A stretch of DNA of 64,000 nt, taken from assembly GCA_963565915.1 (NCBI GenBank), contig OY751492.1, positions 1,364,001 through 1,428,000 on the forward strand, written 5' to 3'. This stretch comes from Entoloma clypeatum (Eukaryota > Basidiomycota > Agaricomycetes > Agaricales > Entolomataceae). How positions within the stretch are numbered: the first letter of the stretch is position 1; each line of letters starts with the position of its first letter. A program made the translations under genes and the position numbers. Positions 30,498-42,169 of the stretch are shown piece by piece. The notes below the pieces were generated by a model that saw nothing but the letters and a program-made list of their open reading frames with translations, ran no database searches and was not told the origin of the DNA.

Positions 30498-30504
30498 ATA
30501 TAAG
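30498..30504 (+). promoter_or_regulatory. TATA-like box of the secreted-protein gene
   Basis: ATATAAG, 125 bp before the ATG, followed by a CT-rich stretch (GGGTCTCCCCTCTCATC), as is common at strongly expressed fungal genes. Confidence 0.5.
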
Positions 30505-30628
30505 AGGGTCTCCCCTCTCATCGTTGGCTCCCCAATTCCTCAGCAGGTTCTGAGCAATCCACAACACCTCCACGCCCAGCTGGTCTGACACCCCACGCAC
30601 CCACCCACATCCTTTACTTGGTTACATC

Positions 30629-31784
30629 ATGAAATACTCTCAAGCCGTCCTTGTCGCTTGCGTTAGCGCTGCTCTCGTCTCCGCCCTCCCCCACAGCAAG
30701 GTCACCGCTTCCAGCGCCGCCCCGGCGACCCATACCCCCGGTTCTGTCCAGAAGGAGCTCTCCACTGGTTCCACTCCCCTGCCTGAGAACGCTGACGCCG
30801 CACAACAGCATGAATCTGCACCCGGTAAGTCCTATATCAATCCGGTGGCGCCCTTGAACTGACGAAGATGTCAATCAAGTGACCGCCCGTGACTTCTCCG
30901 ACAAAAAGTACGCGCGAAACCTTAGTGACATGTACAAAGGCATGAAAGGCGTGCACAAGGAGAACAAACAACACCATGCTGAACTGAAAGCCACTGAAGC
31001 TGCGAACAAAGCAGCCGCGGCTGCTATGCGGCGTGACCTTACGGACGAGTATGAACTCTCCGCTCGTGAATTCGAAGAAGAGCTCTTCGCCCGGATGTTC
31101 GAACAATTCAGGCAGAAGTATCGCGAGGCCAAGGCGGCGCGCCTGCAAAAGGATGCTGCGAAGGCCGCTGCTAAGGCTGGTACCTCGCCTGAGGCGCGCG
31201 ATGTCGAGGAAGAGCTCTCCACCCGGATGTTTGAACAATACAAACAGCATTACAGGGAGAGCAAAGCGACGAGGCTGCAAGAAAAGGCAAACAAGGCCGC
31301 AACCAAGGCGGGCACCGGAGGGGACGTCGCCTCTCGTGACTTTGACGGGGATCTCGCGGCACGCGTCGGTATATGGCAGGCGGCGTACGAACAGAGCAAG
31401 GCTCAGCTCGCCAAGGGCAAAGCCAACGCTGCCGCCGAACAGCGCGATTTGGAGGAGATGGAGTATGACCTCCCTGCCCGTGATTACGATGAAGAGCTCG
31501 AGATGCGGGACTTTGCCTTTGACGAGCTCGTCGCCCGCAACTTCAACTTCTTCGACGCTTTGAGCGCGGTGACCAGGACGTTCACACCGGCCGCCGCCAA
31601 GGGCAAGGAAGCTCCCAAGCCAAAACAAGATGCTCAGCCGCAGCCGCAGGAAGCCAAACCAGAAGCAACCCCCGCCCCCACACCAGAAGAAACCCCCGCC
31701 CCTGCTCCGGAGACCAACGAGGCCCGCGACTTCTTTGAAGAGTTAACTATGAGGGACTTTGTCGAGATCGATGAGCTTGATTGA
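30629..31784 (+). CDS. Secreted repeat-containing protein, one intron
   Basis: Exons 30629-30824 and 30880-31784; the 55-bp intron starts GTAAGT, has a CTGAC branch site and ends CAAG. The spliced product is 366 aa. A signal peptide covers about residues 1-19 (MKYSQAVLVACVSAALVSA). The body is helical, Ala/Lys/Glu-rich, with seven or more short motifs of the type (A/S)R(D/E)(F/Y) followed by acidic residues (AREFEEELFARMF, SRDFDGDLAARV, ARDYDEELEMRDF), partly with a spacing of about 50 residues (EEELFARMFEQF versus EEELSTRMFEQY). The C-terminus has a Pro/Glu/Ala-rich linker and a last RDF motif. No enzyme domain is recognised. It is the only intact-looking host gene in the window. It could be a cell-wall or effector-like secreted protein; that is inference. 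Confidence 0.85.
30825..30879 (+). other. Intron of the secreted-protein gene
   Basis: GTAAGTCC to CAATCAAG, 55 bp. Removing it joins the signal-peptide exon in frame to the 300-codon exon; unspliced, the frame stops at TGA inside the intron. Confidence 0.85.
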
Positions 31785-31928
31785 GCGTGAGCTTGCCCTT
31801 GTTCCCTCGTTCTTCACGCAGTTTTCTTATTGAGTACATGTTAGCATTCTCGTGACCCGAGTCGTGCATGGTTTGTGATCTCGGGGGCTGGGGAATATCT
31901 GGCGATCCGTAGTTAGAAGCGATGATTA

Positions 31929-32677
31929 CAGTCATCAACCACTCAGTGAGACACCACCACTCAGTGAGACACTTCGATTTTTGGCCCATCGCGCCGTCAT
32001 TTGGCCTCGGACTTTTTGATAATGTTTAGAAACATTCTTTCTAAAGTTATCCCAGAACTACATAGCTGATAATTAGGAGTAGGTACTCTTTCGGAAGCAC
32101 ATCTGGATGAGAGAATCATGTATTTAACAATTTACACTTGACAGTCAGAAAGAACTGCAATTTATTTTTGATGCTGGTGTGGGGCATGACTACATATATC
32201 CTCTCAACATCTAGATCAGTTGCTAATGGACTAGGAAGACACAAAATGAGGAGGGTATGGTGGGGCAATGATATGAGGATGTCACATCACACCTTCCAAA
32301 AGGGGCTACTGGGAGCACCATTCTGGAGGTGTCGAACGAGGACGAGGAAGTTGACGGTGATGATGACGATGACGATGTCGCTTAGATATGTAGATCTTTG
32401 CCAAATGCAGTCTATGCATATGGTCCCAACGGTCAACATCAGTGATGTGACCACCTTATCAAACGTCTCACTGAGTGGTTTTCGCGTTGATAACGCAAAA
32501 TCGGGCTGATTCTTCAATCGTCGCTGGAAAAGTGGGTATAGACTACTGATTATTATGACCAGACTGTCGATTGAACATCTTTGAAAGGCTCTGTCACATT
32601 AATTTTTACTTATTTCGGGCATGGACTACTGAAGAATGGTTTTAAATTTCACCGTCTCACTGAGTGGTTGATGACTG
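31929..32677. mobile_element. Mariner-like MITE (749 bp)
   Basis: Inverted ends CAGTCATCAACCACTCAGTG (31929) and CACTGAGTGGTTGATGACTG (ending 32677), extending to about 25 bp, flanked by TA (31927-31928, 32678-32679). CACTCAGTGAGAC is repeated next to the left end and again inverted near 32468. A 123-codon frame at 32138-32509 has no transposase motif. TA duplication and TIR type fit Tc1/mariner (including Fot/pogo). Confidence 0.8.
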
Positions 32678-32750
32678 TAATGTCATGATGGTGTTTCGCG
32701 TGGAACATGCCGTCGCGAACAGATCGTCAATCAGTTATTGGACTTTGCAT

Positions 32751-33255
32751 CACCTCGACATCACAGATTGATGGTATCATAGGCCTGTGAAAGGGGGGGG
32801 GGGGGGGTTACGCCGGTATCATGGGCCTCAAAGTCCGTTTAACCCACACACTGCCAATAATTCTTCATATAATTCTGATTTCACTTATTGAGAAAGAGTC
32901 CCTTCAACATGGAAACACTGGACCCAGTCCATCACAGCCCATCACATGCATCACAACCCATCAATCCGGTCTCTGCGGTCTGTCCCCTCCTCCCTCCCAT
33001 CAGCGCCTGTCACCAACACTCCGACAACGTCATCAACGATGCTCAGCAATGTCTCTGACGCCTTCCTCGCGCCTTCCTCCGCAGCCCGCCCCCCCAACTC
33101 TCCCAGGGATTCATGTGCCCTTCCTGTCTTCTTGTAGCCATCAATCCGGCGTTTCCGGTCCATCCTCTTCTCCCCCCCATCAGCGCCCATCACCAACACC
33201 CCAGCAACATCATCAACGATGTTCAATAACGTCCCCGCCCATTCCCCACGCCTCC
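32751..33255. repeat. KDZ left terminal inverted repeat
   Basis: Pairs with about 42170-42673. Includes an internal repeat of the form CCATCAATCCGG ... CATCAGCGCC ... CACCAACA, present twice in each arm (about 32965 and 33148). The open frames here are shadows of this repeat. Confidence 0.85.
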
Positions 33256-34065
33256 CTCTGCCCCCCCCCCGACTCTCCCAGGGATTCACGTGCCCTTCAC
33301 TGCAATCTCCGCAGCCATTGAATCAGTTCTGCACCTCACCAACTTCAATCAAACCACATCCAACACCATTGATGACGCTCGGCAATGGCTAGCAATGGCT
33401 CCGCCCCCGCGCCTCCCCGGCACGTGAAAGCCCTTGCATTGGTTCAACTTGTGGCCCTCGGCTCGGTGCATCATTGTTGATCCCCTCATCAAAATCCTTT
33501 CGCATGTTACCAATGTCGCTTCAACACCATCAACACACTCCACAACACCAGCGCCGCCTCCTGCGCAGTCTTGACAGCTACCCAGGACTGGATCGTGGGT
33601 AAGTCTCACCTATCTCCATCAGCATCTTTGCTCATTGCCTGCTGCAGGGCCCTCACGATTTGACGGTTATTGAACGCTGCAGAGGGTGCTCGGCAACGTC
33701 GCAAATGGTGACCAGGTACGCTCAATCCCCTCTCATTGTGAACGCTAGGCACATTTTCTCAGGGATTACTTGTTGACAGATCTTTTTTTTCATGGCGTCT
33801 TGGTGGCAATCACTCAGTCCTTGGTTCTCAGCATCTCTCCCTTGAAAACCCCTCCCCCTTCATACTACGACCTGCCCTCCTCGCATTCAGGCGCCAACGC
33901 TGATATTGTCGCACACGCCTGGGTCCAGACCTAAACGTGCTGCGCAGACTGCCCAACTCTTCAGCAATGGGACGCGGCGCTGATAGCATGGTGAGGACAT
34001 CACTTGGTTCTTTCGGCTTGGATCAGGAGGAGGTGTATTGTGGCTATGTAACTACCAAGATGATT
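33256..34065. other. KDZ subterminal region
   Basis: No supported gene. Segments near 33600-33620 and 33720-33905 are inverted copies of sequence at about 41900-42155 (for instance CTTCATACTACGACC), with an extra 300 bp on this side. Confidence 0.6.
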
Positions 34066-35720
34066 TCAATTCTCCCCGTTCTCCCCATTTGCGTCATTCG
34101 CCAAGACGGCAGCTTTCTTCTTACGTGAGGAGCCCTTGTCTGACCGCGTCTTCTGGACCTTCTTGCTCATCTGGATGATGCCACCGTGCTCATTGCTGAC
34201 TGTCATGTGAACAAAGTTAACTGTGTTGGTGGTCAGTGGCCCATCCTGGGAAACGGACGTGGTAGAGGAATTGGCAATGGTCGTGGGGTTTGGAGTACCA
34301 GCCTGAGCCGGAGGATCTGAATCAACTGCTTGTGTGGGTGATCTGCCAGTTTCGGATTGAACAGCCAGTGCTGGTGCTGCCGCTGTAGTGATTGCAACTG
34401 CTGCTTCAAAACGCTCCTCACTCCACGATTTGTACTCCTGGACAGACATCTTGTAGAAATGTGTGGTTCCCGTATTCCAGGCATTGAATAGAAGGTCAAG
34501 TTCGATGTGGGAGTTGATGCTGCTGGGATTGGTGAATGTTTTCAGTGGCCACCCCTTGACGATGATGCGGTACTTTTCGGTGATTGATTTGTCGAAGGTG
34601 GCATAGTTCATGCAAGAAATGTCGCAGTTAGCAACACCTCCTTCATCAAGAAACTCAGACCTCTGAATTGAACTGGAGAGTGGGGCTTACTCAGTTTGGA
34701 AAGAATAAGCTTGGAGATTTTGCTGCGAAGGTGAATGAGCTCCTCAACATAATTTCGGACAACACCTGATGAAATGCAGTGAGTATACCATCTGGATGGG
34801 TCAATAAAAGAATGGTATACCATGCATGCCGGATACCATGTATCCCTCCATGTGGATCGCAAAATTGAGCACATTTTCCTTTATTGCAAGTTGGCAAAAA
34901 TCTGAAACACGATCGCTACTGGTGATGACTTCAGGACAATTGTACTTGTCCACAGATGAGCGGACAGCAATGAGAAGGACTTCAGTACTAGTCCGTGCAT
35001 AAAGAGACTGAATCTGCGTTGGCAACACGACATAAAATGGCTACCCCCCCGAAAAGAGGTGTAAATTTTACCTCTTTGCTTATGTTGTCTAACATTGAAC
35101 GGACATCATGAAATGCACTGATGGCAACATTTTGAGTGCCGAGTTTGCGTGCTATGCATGTCTCGTGCAATTCAGCAAGGGTATCACAGGTATATGCTTC
35201 ACACTCGGCTTTGGACAGAGACTGCCAGCGCTCCGAAATTTTGGGCATAAGTTCATGGACCTTCTTGCGTGGCTCGCCCTCAGACAGCTCTAGGGGAAAC
35301 TGATGTATTACACTGAGCATCAGGTTGAGCAGATAAAAAAGAAATCTTACCGTCATTGAGGCGCTTTGCCTCCATACTTATGAATGCATCCCAAGCCCCA
35401 ACATCCCATTGTGACTTCTGAAGGCAAGCAGTCTGCATAATCGACTTGTAATAGTAGCAAACGAAGTGCTTCGGAAACTTCTCACGAAGTCCCTCAGCTA
35501 GCTTCCAGACTTCAGCTTGCGCCTCTTGAATAGCTTCCTGATATGCAACCTTTTCCTCCTGGCGGCGTGCCTTCTTCTCCGCTTTCTGTGCTGGTGTCGG
35601 TTTGATAACTACGCGCTTTGTACGAGTTCGGCTTGGACATTGAGGAAGGCGAGAAGACTTCTGTCGAGAAGCACTCAAAAGACGTTTGAATGCTGATGTC
35701 TGTGGCTTTGCCTTACTCAT
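34066..35720 (-). CDS. KDZ-borne gene 2, HMG-box-like helical protein (spliced)
   Basis: Starts MSKAKPQTSAFKRLL at 35720 and ends at 34066. Coding blocks are about 35720-35355, 35290-35068, 35010-34810, 34765-34680 and 34620-34066, separated by introns of about 50-65 bp; boundaries are approximate. The N-terminal half is basic, with a coiled stretch (AQKAEKKARRQEEKVAYQEA). WDAFISMEAKRLND, next exon ELMPKISERWQSLSKAECEAY, resembles an HMG-box layout, so DNA binding is possible. The last exon has IVKGWPLKTFTNPSSI and FYKMSVQEYKSW and a Lys-rich tail. I do not recognise a named family. An open, spliced gene inside a transposon may be cargo or an accessory factor. Confidence 0.55.
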
Positions 35721-35841
35721 GGTGTGAGGGAGAATGAGGCCAGCACTAATGAAGCAAAGCAAAGATAATTTATTCCCAATTTCCAGAGTATATGGAACCA
35801 AACGACCTGAGGTGTGGAACATAAATCTGCGAGGCTCACAA

Positions 35842-37256
35842 TGAAATGGAGATAGATACACACTTGAGATCTTTTTCTGTGGCATTGTCCTGCGACAGCC
35901 ACGTTACAACCCTAAATTCACGGCTGCTGCCTATCTTTCTCAGGTTCACTTGATGGGCTTCAACCACACGTGCTATTGCATCAAAGATCTGTGAGGCACA
36001 ACATTAATTGAGGAACAAGAATAAGGGCAGTAGACCTCGGTAAATGAAAATCCTTGAAAAGTTAACTTTGAAATGAAGACTGATTGTTGAGGCTAAGTTA
36101 AACCTGTCCGCCCAGCCATTCGGTCATGAGAAAGTAAAGAAATTTGGCCTCGCCTGCTGTGATATCCATCTGGCCTACAAGTTGAGCCTGAAGTTGGTGG
36201 ATGAACTCATCCTCCGAACTGCACCGCTGAAAAATGCGATGGAGGTCACCCCATACACTAGATGGGAACTCGTGCGTAGTCAGATAGAGGTCAAAGACAT
36301 GACCATAAGATAACACTGCCGATGTGCCCCCAGATCGTTCTTGACGGGTTGAACGGTTCTGATGTGATGGCGATGTAAAATCTAGCTCATGAGCAACCTT
36401 TGGTGTCAAGAAACCATAAGGTAATGCCGTCGATGTGCCGCAAGACTGTTCTCGATGGGTCCAACAGTTCCGATGTGATGGCAATGTAAAATCTAGCTCG
36501 TGAGCAACCCCTGGCATCAAGAAAAATCAGTGGCGCTCAGAGAACAACGGCGGAAGAAATGAAAACCAACCTTTGATGTGGATCTTCACAGATGGTGAGA
36601 AATTGATATGGGGAGATAGCTCGGTGTTGACAGAGGGAGAGAATGGTGTCAGACGCCCTGGGGTGGAAGGTGTTGGAGTCGCAGCCCTCCTTGTTGCTGC
36701 AGTTCCTCCCGGACACGGCGAGCTGGGAATCCCCCCCTGGAGCGGACTGAGGGGTACATACTCAATAGATGGGGTGCCGCTAAGTACAGTGGAATCATGG
36801 GAGTCTTCTGTGTTGTCATCTGAGATGTTGAATGGCGGAGCACCAAGTCCAGGGCCAAGATAGTCAACCATGATGCTCTTCTTGCTAACCCAGGCTAAGA
36901 GAGCGCCTGCAAAACTTGAGAAATGATGGGATTCCCAGAACTGGACCTGCTTAGCGTTGTTGACGCTTTGTGCAGCGCTTGCGCTGGATATGAATGTAGT
37001 CAGTCATTACTTACACTAAGTTTGAGATGATATAAAAGAAACCCACTGGATGGCATATAACCCAACAGTTTCCCCCAAATACACGAACCAGAACCTGCCA
37101 CTCTGAGAATCCATTAAGTTGCGATCCTCTGCCAATTCGGATGTTTGTCGATGTGCTTGAGGATGGAGTTGCGGTCGGAGGTTTGAAACTCGTCCACAAC
37201 GGGCCGCAAGAGGCTGAGGACACGACAGGCATATTCTTCTGAAAGGCATTCAACAT
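35842..37256 (-). CDS. KDZ-borne gene 3, unknown spliced protein
   Basis: Starts MLNAFQKNMPVVSS at 37256. Coding blocks are about 37256-37050, 36985-36572, 36515-36113 and 35990-35842. Signature parts are SEWQVLVRVFGGNCWVICHP, then VQFWESHHFSSF, AWVSKKSIMVDYLGPGLGAP, a Ser/Pro/Thr-rich linker, and HVFDLYLTTHEFPSSVWGDL near the C-terminus. The third block contains a tandem duplication of about 115 bp (VAHELDFTLPSHRN and VAHELDFTSPSHQN). The last exon gives IFDAIARVVEAHQVN and ends ISISL. No domain recognised. Gene 2 starts about 120 bp after its stop. Confidence 0.5.
36300..36515 (-). repeat. Tandem duplication inside KDZ gene 3
   Basis: Two copies of about 115 bp, each beginning GTTGCTCA(C/T)GAGCTAGATTTTAC and ending near TTACCTTATGGT / TTATCTTATGGT. 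They are roughly 80% identical. Both copies are in the same frame, so the protein carries the segment twice unless one copy is spliced out (each is preceded by CAG or AAAG). Confidence 0.7.
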
Positions 37257-38572
37257 TGATGGGGAATGGTTTCAGAGCATTTCCCCCAATACAAAATTGC
37301 CTGTTGAACGAATGATTTGTGTGCTATGACGAGAAACCTAAGAACGACTCACATCTTCGGGTATACACCCGATGCCTCCTTGCCCCGATACAGCTTTCCA
37401 GATGGATATGCAAACACAAACCTCTGCGCCCGACATGTTCGTGCAAGGTGCTGTGATGGTGTAGGAGCAAACGCACGACACAGCAAAATACAATCGAATG
37501 GAGGCAAAAAGGATCATTACCCCATATGTGTGTGCCTCAGACCCTGCACGATCAGCTAGATTGCAGCACCACAGCTAGCCTCGTCAGACCTCCGCTTATG
37601 CATTGAAAAGAACATCCACTGGCAGTCTCAGCCGCTCCGCTACAGGTTCATCCAGTTCCGACAAGTATCCATCTAGGCCCATCCCGATCCCCATTGTGGG
37701 CAGAATATAATCTGTGTCAACAAAAGGTTATGGCAGGGAAGGTGCAAAGTGAAAGAGTGAGGCGAACGGCAGTGAGTAGCTGTCTCTGCAAATGGCGACT
37801 ACCAACGGTAGGAGGTGAGGAAAGGGGTGGCCACCCACAAAAACAGCTGGGGGCAGACGGTCAGGAGTACTCACCTGGGCGTCTCCAATGTTGATGGCAG
37901 CGGTGAGGGAGCAGGGAAATCTTGAGGGAAGAGAGATTCATCAACTTGAGTCCAACATCCGAGCGGGCCTCACGTTTCACATCCCTTTTATTCTCGCGTT
38001 TCCCGATATCTCTTTCCTCCATTCGGTTCTTGAGCAAAATCTGCAATTGAGGGAGAAAAGATGTACAATCACCTCAGCATCACGGTCAAGATTCATAGAA
38101 CATACACATCACGTGAATAAATCCTATGCTGCATTCATTTGAGTTCCTATGCTTTTGAATGGTTTGGTTCACAAATAACAATGTTGGTCAGGGCGGCGGC
38201 CATCTATCATTTGGCATTACTCGAGTTAGCTACTGAGTTAGCTAATCTATGAGGTGCTGTCATAGATGAGACCTGTAATTTCACTCATTCAACATCACAA
38301 TGTACCGTTCCTCTTCTTTCGCTCTCCAATCTCTCCCAACTTTAGATTCTGTTCACTATGTATCATCTGTGATAAATGGAAGTTGCAGAAATGGTGGATT
38401 ATGATATGCAGAGTCAAGGCTTCCTTGAGGCTTCGAGAGATGAAGCAACAGCGGCATCCAGGGGTCAATTACTAATGACATGAGGATCCTCGTCAAATTC
38501 AATACCCAGAATTGAGAAAGGAGTTGTGAACTCAGTATCAGAAGATTAACATGGAACACAAGATCAATTAAA
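37257..38572. other. KDZ internal spacer, no gene supported
   Basis: 1.3 kb between gene 3 and the 3' end of the transposase gene. Only short unconnected frames on both strands; no motif recognised. Confidence 0.5.
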
Positions 38573-41500
38573 CAATATTTGTGACAAAATCAACAAGGCC
38601 GCCAATATCCCCCATCACCTCATCATCCAGCTCTTTATCCTCACTGTCAGGCTCAGCTCACCTAGCACCAGCCTCTCCTGTTTGAGTTTGCAATTCTCCA
38701 GCCACAGCATCGCCAGCTCCAGCTCGCGCAGTAGCACCCTTCCTCACACCAGGTTTCCGGTCACCCGTGAAGCCACAAAGTTCAAAAATATTGTGGATGC
38801 GGTCAAGAAGCCTATTATTGATCACGCGACATCGTTGGATGAAATCTCATATTTCATTTCCAAGTGGCCCATGGTCGCAATCAGCGATGGTGTCAAACAA
38901 GTGATCTTCATCAACAATGGAAGTGTGGAGCCGCTTAATTTCAATGTTGCAGCGGCCCTGCTCCTCCTTCGCATGTTTGAGCCGCTGGTACTTTTGCATA
39001 GTCTCGCGGACGACTAAGTCAACCCACGGCTGCGAAGACATGTCATTTTGTGTATCACGGAGGATATTAAACTCATCCAAAAAGCTATAATGTGAGACCT
39101 TGCTCCAGTCAAGAGTAGGTCAACCAAGAGGTGCGGTGAATTCGTTATATTGCTTGACGGCGGTGTGAATGGCCTTTGAGCGGCGTTGCAGAGACTTGGC
39201 AATGTGTGTGCACATGCTATAGCCTATGACAATCGTGAGACTTCACTCTCGGGTTAGAAACAACGAACCTGTGTGCGAGAGGTTGAGGCGATGCAGTTCG
39301 AAGAGGCGTTTGACGACCAGGCCTTGTAGTTTGTCAAGGGCCTTCTGGTATTGCCGTGTCGTGATATGTTGCACAGTTGCCTGGTATTCGGGGCTTGTGG
39401 GTGTCCATCGTGAATTGATGTCCATCCGCTCTTCTAGCTGGAGAACCTCAGTTTCAATCCGATCATGTCGTTTGCGCAGTTGGCGGCGCTCGGTATCGGC
39501 ACGCCGTGTGGCTGACAGGTTGTGAGCATAGGTAGTATCAGGGGAAATGAATTGGTAATCTTGAGGGGTCTGTGTTCGAAATTGTGCTGAGGCGTTGTCA
39601 AGCTTTGCCCTTGGTGCCTGGTTAGAACCATAACATGCTGCCAACAAAACTCACCTTGCGGTCCGCAGCTCTTCGAGAAGTTCAACATAGGCAATAGCAT
39701 GTAAATCGTCATCAGATTCCTTGCTGAGCTTTTCAAAATAAGTGAGCTCAGAAGCAATGAAGGCATTGAGGTCCTCGTAAGTTAGATTCCTGAGCTTGAG
39801 GACGTCCTCAATGTCCTTCGTATTATTGTTGATAATCTTGAGGGCCTGGATATAGTTTTGATGAAGCATGAGCGCCAGATTTTGATACTTTTCGGTGTCC
39901 CACTGTTGGAAGTAGAGGTCAATAAACATGCGGCGTCGATATGCGCTCATATAGCGGGTGACTGAAGCAAGGGAGTTCGACAAACTAAAAACCCGTTCCA
40001 ATGTCTCGAGATCCTCCAGACCCATCCCCTTGATGACATTGGGGTGATGTTGCAGCTGGCAGAGGTAGTTGTGGGAATAGCCATGGAAGGCGTTTACACA
40101 GCAACGAAAGCCTTGCTCAGCAAAAAGAGGGCCTAAGGATGTTGAGGTGATGGTGTTGCCGAATGCGCAGCCGATGTCGTAGCCAATGAGATTGCGAGTT
40201 TTGAGGACCTCCAGCGCCTTGGCGACTATTGCAAGTGGATACTTCGCCCTGTAAAAAAGATGGCTGTCAACTATTGACATGGAAAAAAGATATTTTCAGG
40301 CACATACAATTCACCACTTCTCACCATGTCCACGAGCCACAAGATAAACCCATGATGACACGCACTCGCGAAAATCCCTGACTCGGCAAAAACGGCCCAC
40401 ATCTTCTTCTCATCTGATGCGGCAGCCTTCCAGTTGTCGGTGCATCCAGATGGCCCCGTACCTCCATCTGTTGGGTCGCCAGCCTCCTCTTCATCCTCAC
40501 TTCCACTCTCGTCGTTGGAATCAGCAGAGGTGGGTTTGGGGCGAGACTTCACCTCGTTGGCAAATTGATCAACAAATTCGCTTGGCAAAAAATAGTCGCT
40601 CTCTTTGAAGATCCACTTGTCAGCAACTTTGTGATCACCGATCCCATTCATGCGTTTGAGCGAGTTGTTGCCATCCAGCACCACTAGCCGCCTCCAATCA
40701 AGCTCTGGTTCACCCTCCAGCTGTGCAACAATGAGTCACTGTTGACATAGTTAAAACAAGGAATGCACCTCGTAGGAGCAAGGAGGACACACATTCAGGA
40801 CCCTGTAGTTCGGGGTATCTCGCCGAAGTGCCTGAGCCACCTGTTTGTCGACGATACATCGAACCTCGAGGTAGATATCAAATGTGTCAGAAAGTATGGT
40901 TCGGTACCTCCTTATGTAGGGTAGCTACAATAAAGGTCATCAAAGGGGGGTGGTTAGCCCAACTCGTTGTCACTTACGCCGTATTGATAGCATAAGACCT
41001 TCGCAAAGGCCTCAACACTGTAAGATGCCTGATGAATGCGTATGACACAGTATAATTTGAGGGTCTTGAGGGATATAGCAAAGGCGGGGGATTCCGGAGA
41101 TGACCCAACAAACCCCGCACGCATGAGTGCTGAAGCCGTCGACACAGTATCCGCGGTGCGCGGGATAGTTGCAGTCATTGAGAGGGAGTAGATATCGATG
41201 GCGTTAATGTTAAAGTCATAGCTGAAGGTCCCCTCGGCCAGTGAAGATGAGGGAGGGTCATTGTTCACTGAGGCATTGTGCCAATGAAGATATGCATCGG
41301 CAAGGTCGCTCATAAGGGGCTCCCAGTTGCAATGAAGCGAGTCACATCGTAATTTCCACAAACGCTCGTCGCGATACCAACACTTTTGCCATCTATTCGT
41401 GGTGAGATTGGAATGCCCCGGTGCACCAGAGTACACATACCTGCTTGATACAATGTCGCGCAGATCGTGAACAATGTCTGGCACGTTGGCGGTCCCTTCC

Positions 41501-41846
41501 TCCCCTCCCATGATATCCGGTCCAATGACATTCATCCCGATATCCTCCCACTCCCCAGCATCGTTGTCGGCGCCAGTGTCCATTGGTTCTTTGACATGGT
41601 TAATAATTTCCCGCATTGAGGCACTGAGACCTGGTGCGGAGTCAGTGAAGGTTCCTTTTCTTCAGAACACGGACAGTGTGGCCTGCCTTGAAGATTTCGA
41701 GCCAAGCGGGATCGCGATTCCTGGCACTCGCGCTCGAGACTGCGTGTGGTTAGCTGGCGGACTTGCTTGTGCGCTGAAACGTGAGGCGAGGTGTTGGTGT
41801 GCTTCACACTCCGGGATACACCCCCCTTGGCCGAGGCTTTGGGCAT
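38573..41846 (-). pseudogene. KDZ transposase with CxC1-like cysteine cluster, three TGA codons
   Basis: Starts MPKASAKGGVSR at 41846. Visible introns: 40925-40977, 40721-40768, 40249-40307, 39610-39654, 39224-39268, and one near 41650. The CxC1-like part (about 41616-40800) has CWYRDERLW, DIYSLSMTATIP, FAISLKTLKLYCVIR and YSVEAFAKVLC, then CPPCSYE. The KDZ core has VVLDGNNSLKR (Asp), GIFASACHHGFIL, LIGYDIGCAF (Asp), FHGYSHNYLCQ and GLEDLETLERVFS (Glu). The coiled C-terminus has LEERMDINSRWTP and PTLDWSKVSHYSF. In-frame TGA codons at 39120-39122, 38847-38849 and 38658-38660 lie where the frame otherwise continues. The catalytic core itself is open. Confidence 0.85.
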
Positions 41847-42169
41847 TCTGTGCAGCGGTTATGCCCGGGTGTGGCGGCATGCAGCGGCGTCAGCGTCAGA
41901 CGCGGGCGGGTCGTAGTATGAAGGGGGAGGGATTTTGAAGGGGAAGATGCGGACCCTGAGGACCGAGTAATTGCCACCGAGACGCCATGGAAAACGACCT
42001 GTCAACCCCTGCCAACAAGTAATCCGTGAGAGAGTGTGCCTAGCATTCGCAGAGGGAGGGAGTTGAGCATACCTGGTTCGCTGTTTGCAATGTCGCTGAG
42101 CATGCTCTGCGGCGTTGAATAGCTTTGCTGCCCTTCAAGTGGCGACAGATGAGTGAGACTTACCAGAGG

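Noticed and set aside
32138..32509. 123-codon frame in the mariner-like MITE as a transposase remnant
   Set aside because: No DDE/D motif or helix-turn-helix is visible and it overlaps the inverted repeats of the element.
32821..33321. Open frames in the KDZ inverted repeats (also 42153-42603)
   Set aside because: Mirror images of each other in both TIRs, low complexity, no start context; shadows of the repeat.
35842..37256. TET/JBP dioxygenase as KDZ cargo
   Set aside because: No HxD ... H iron-binding pattern was found in gene 2 or gene 3.
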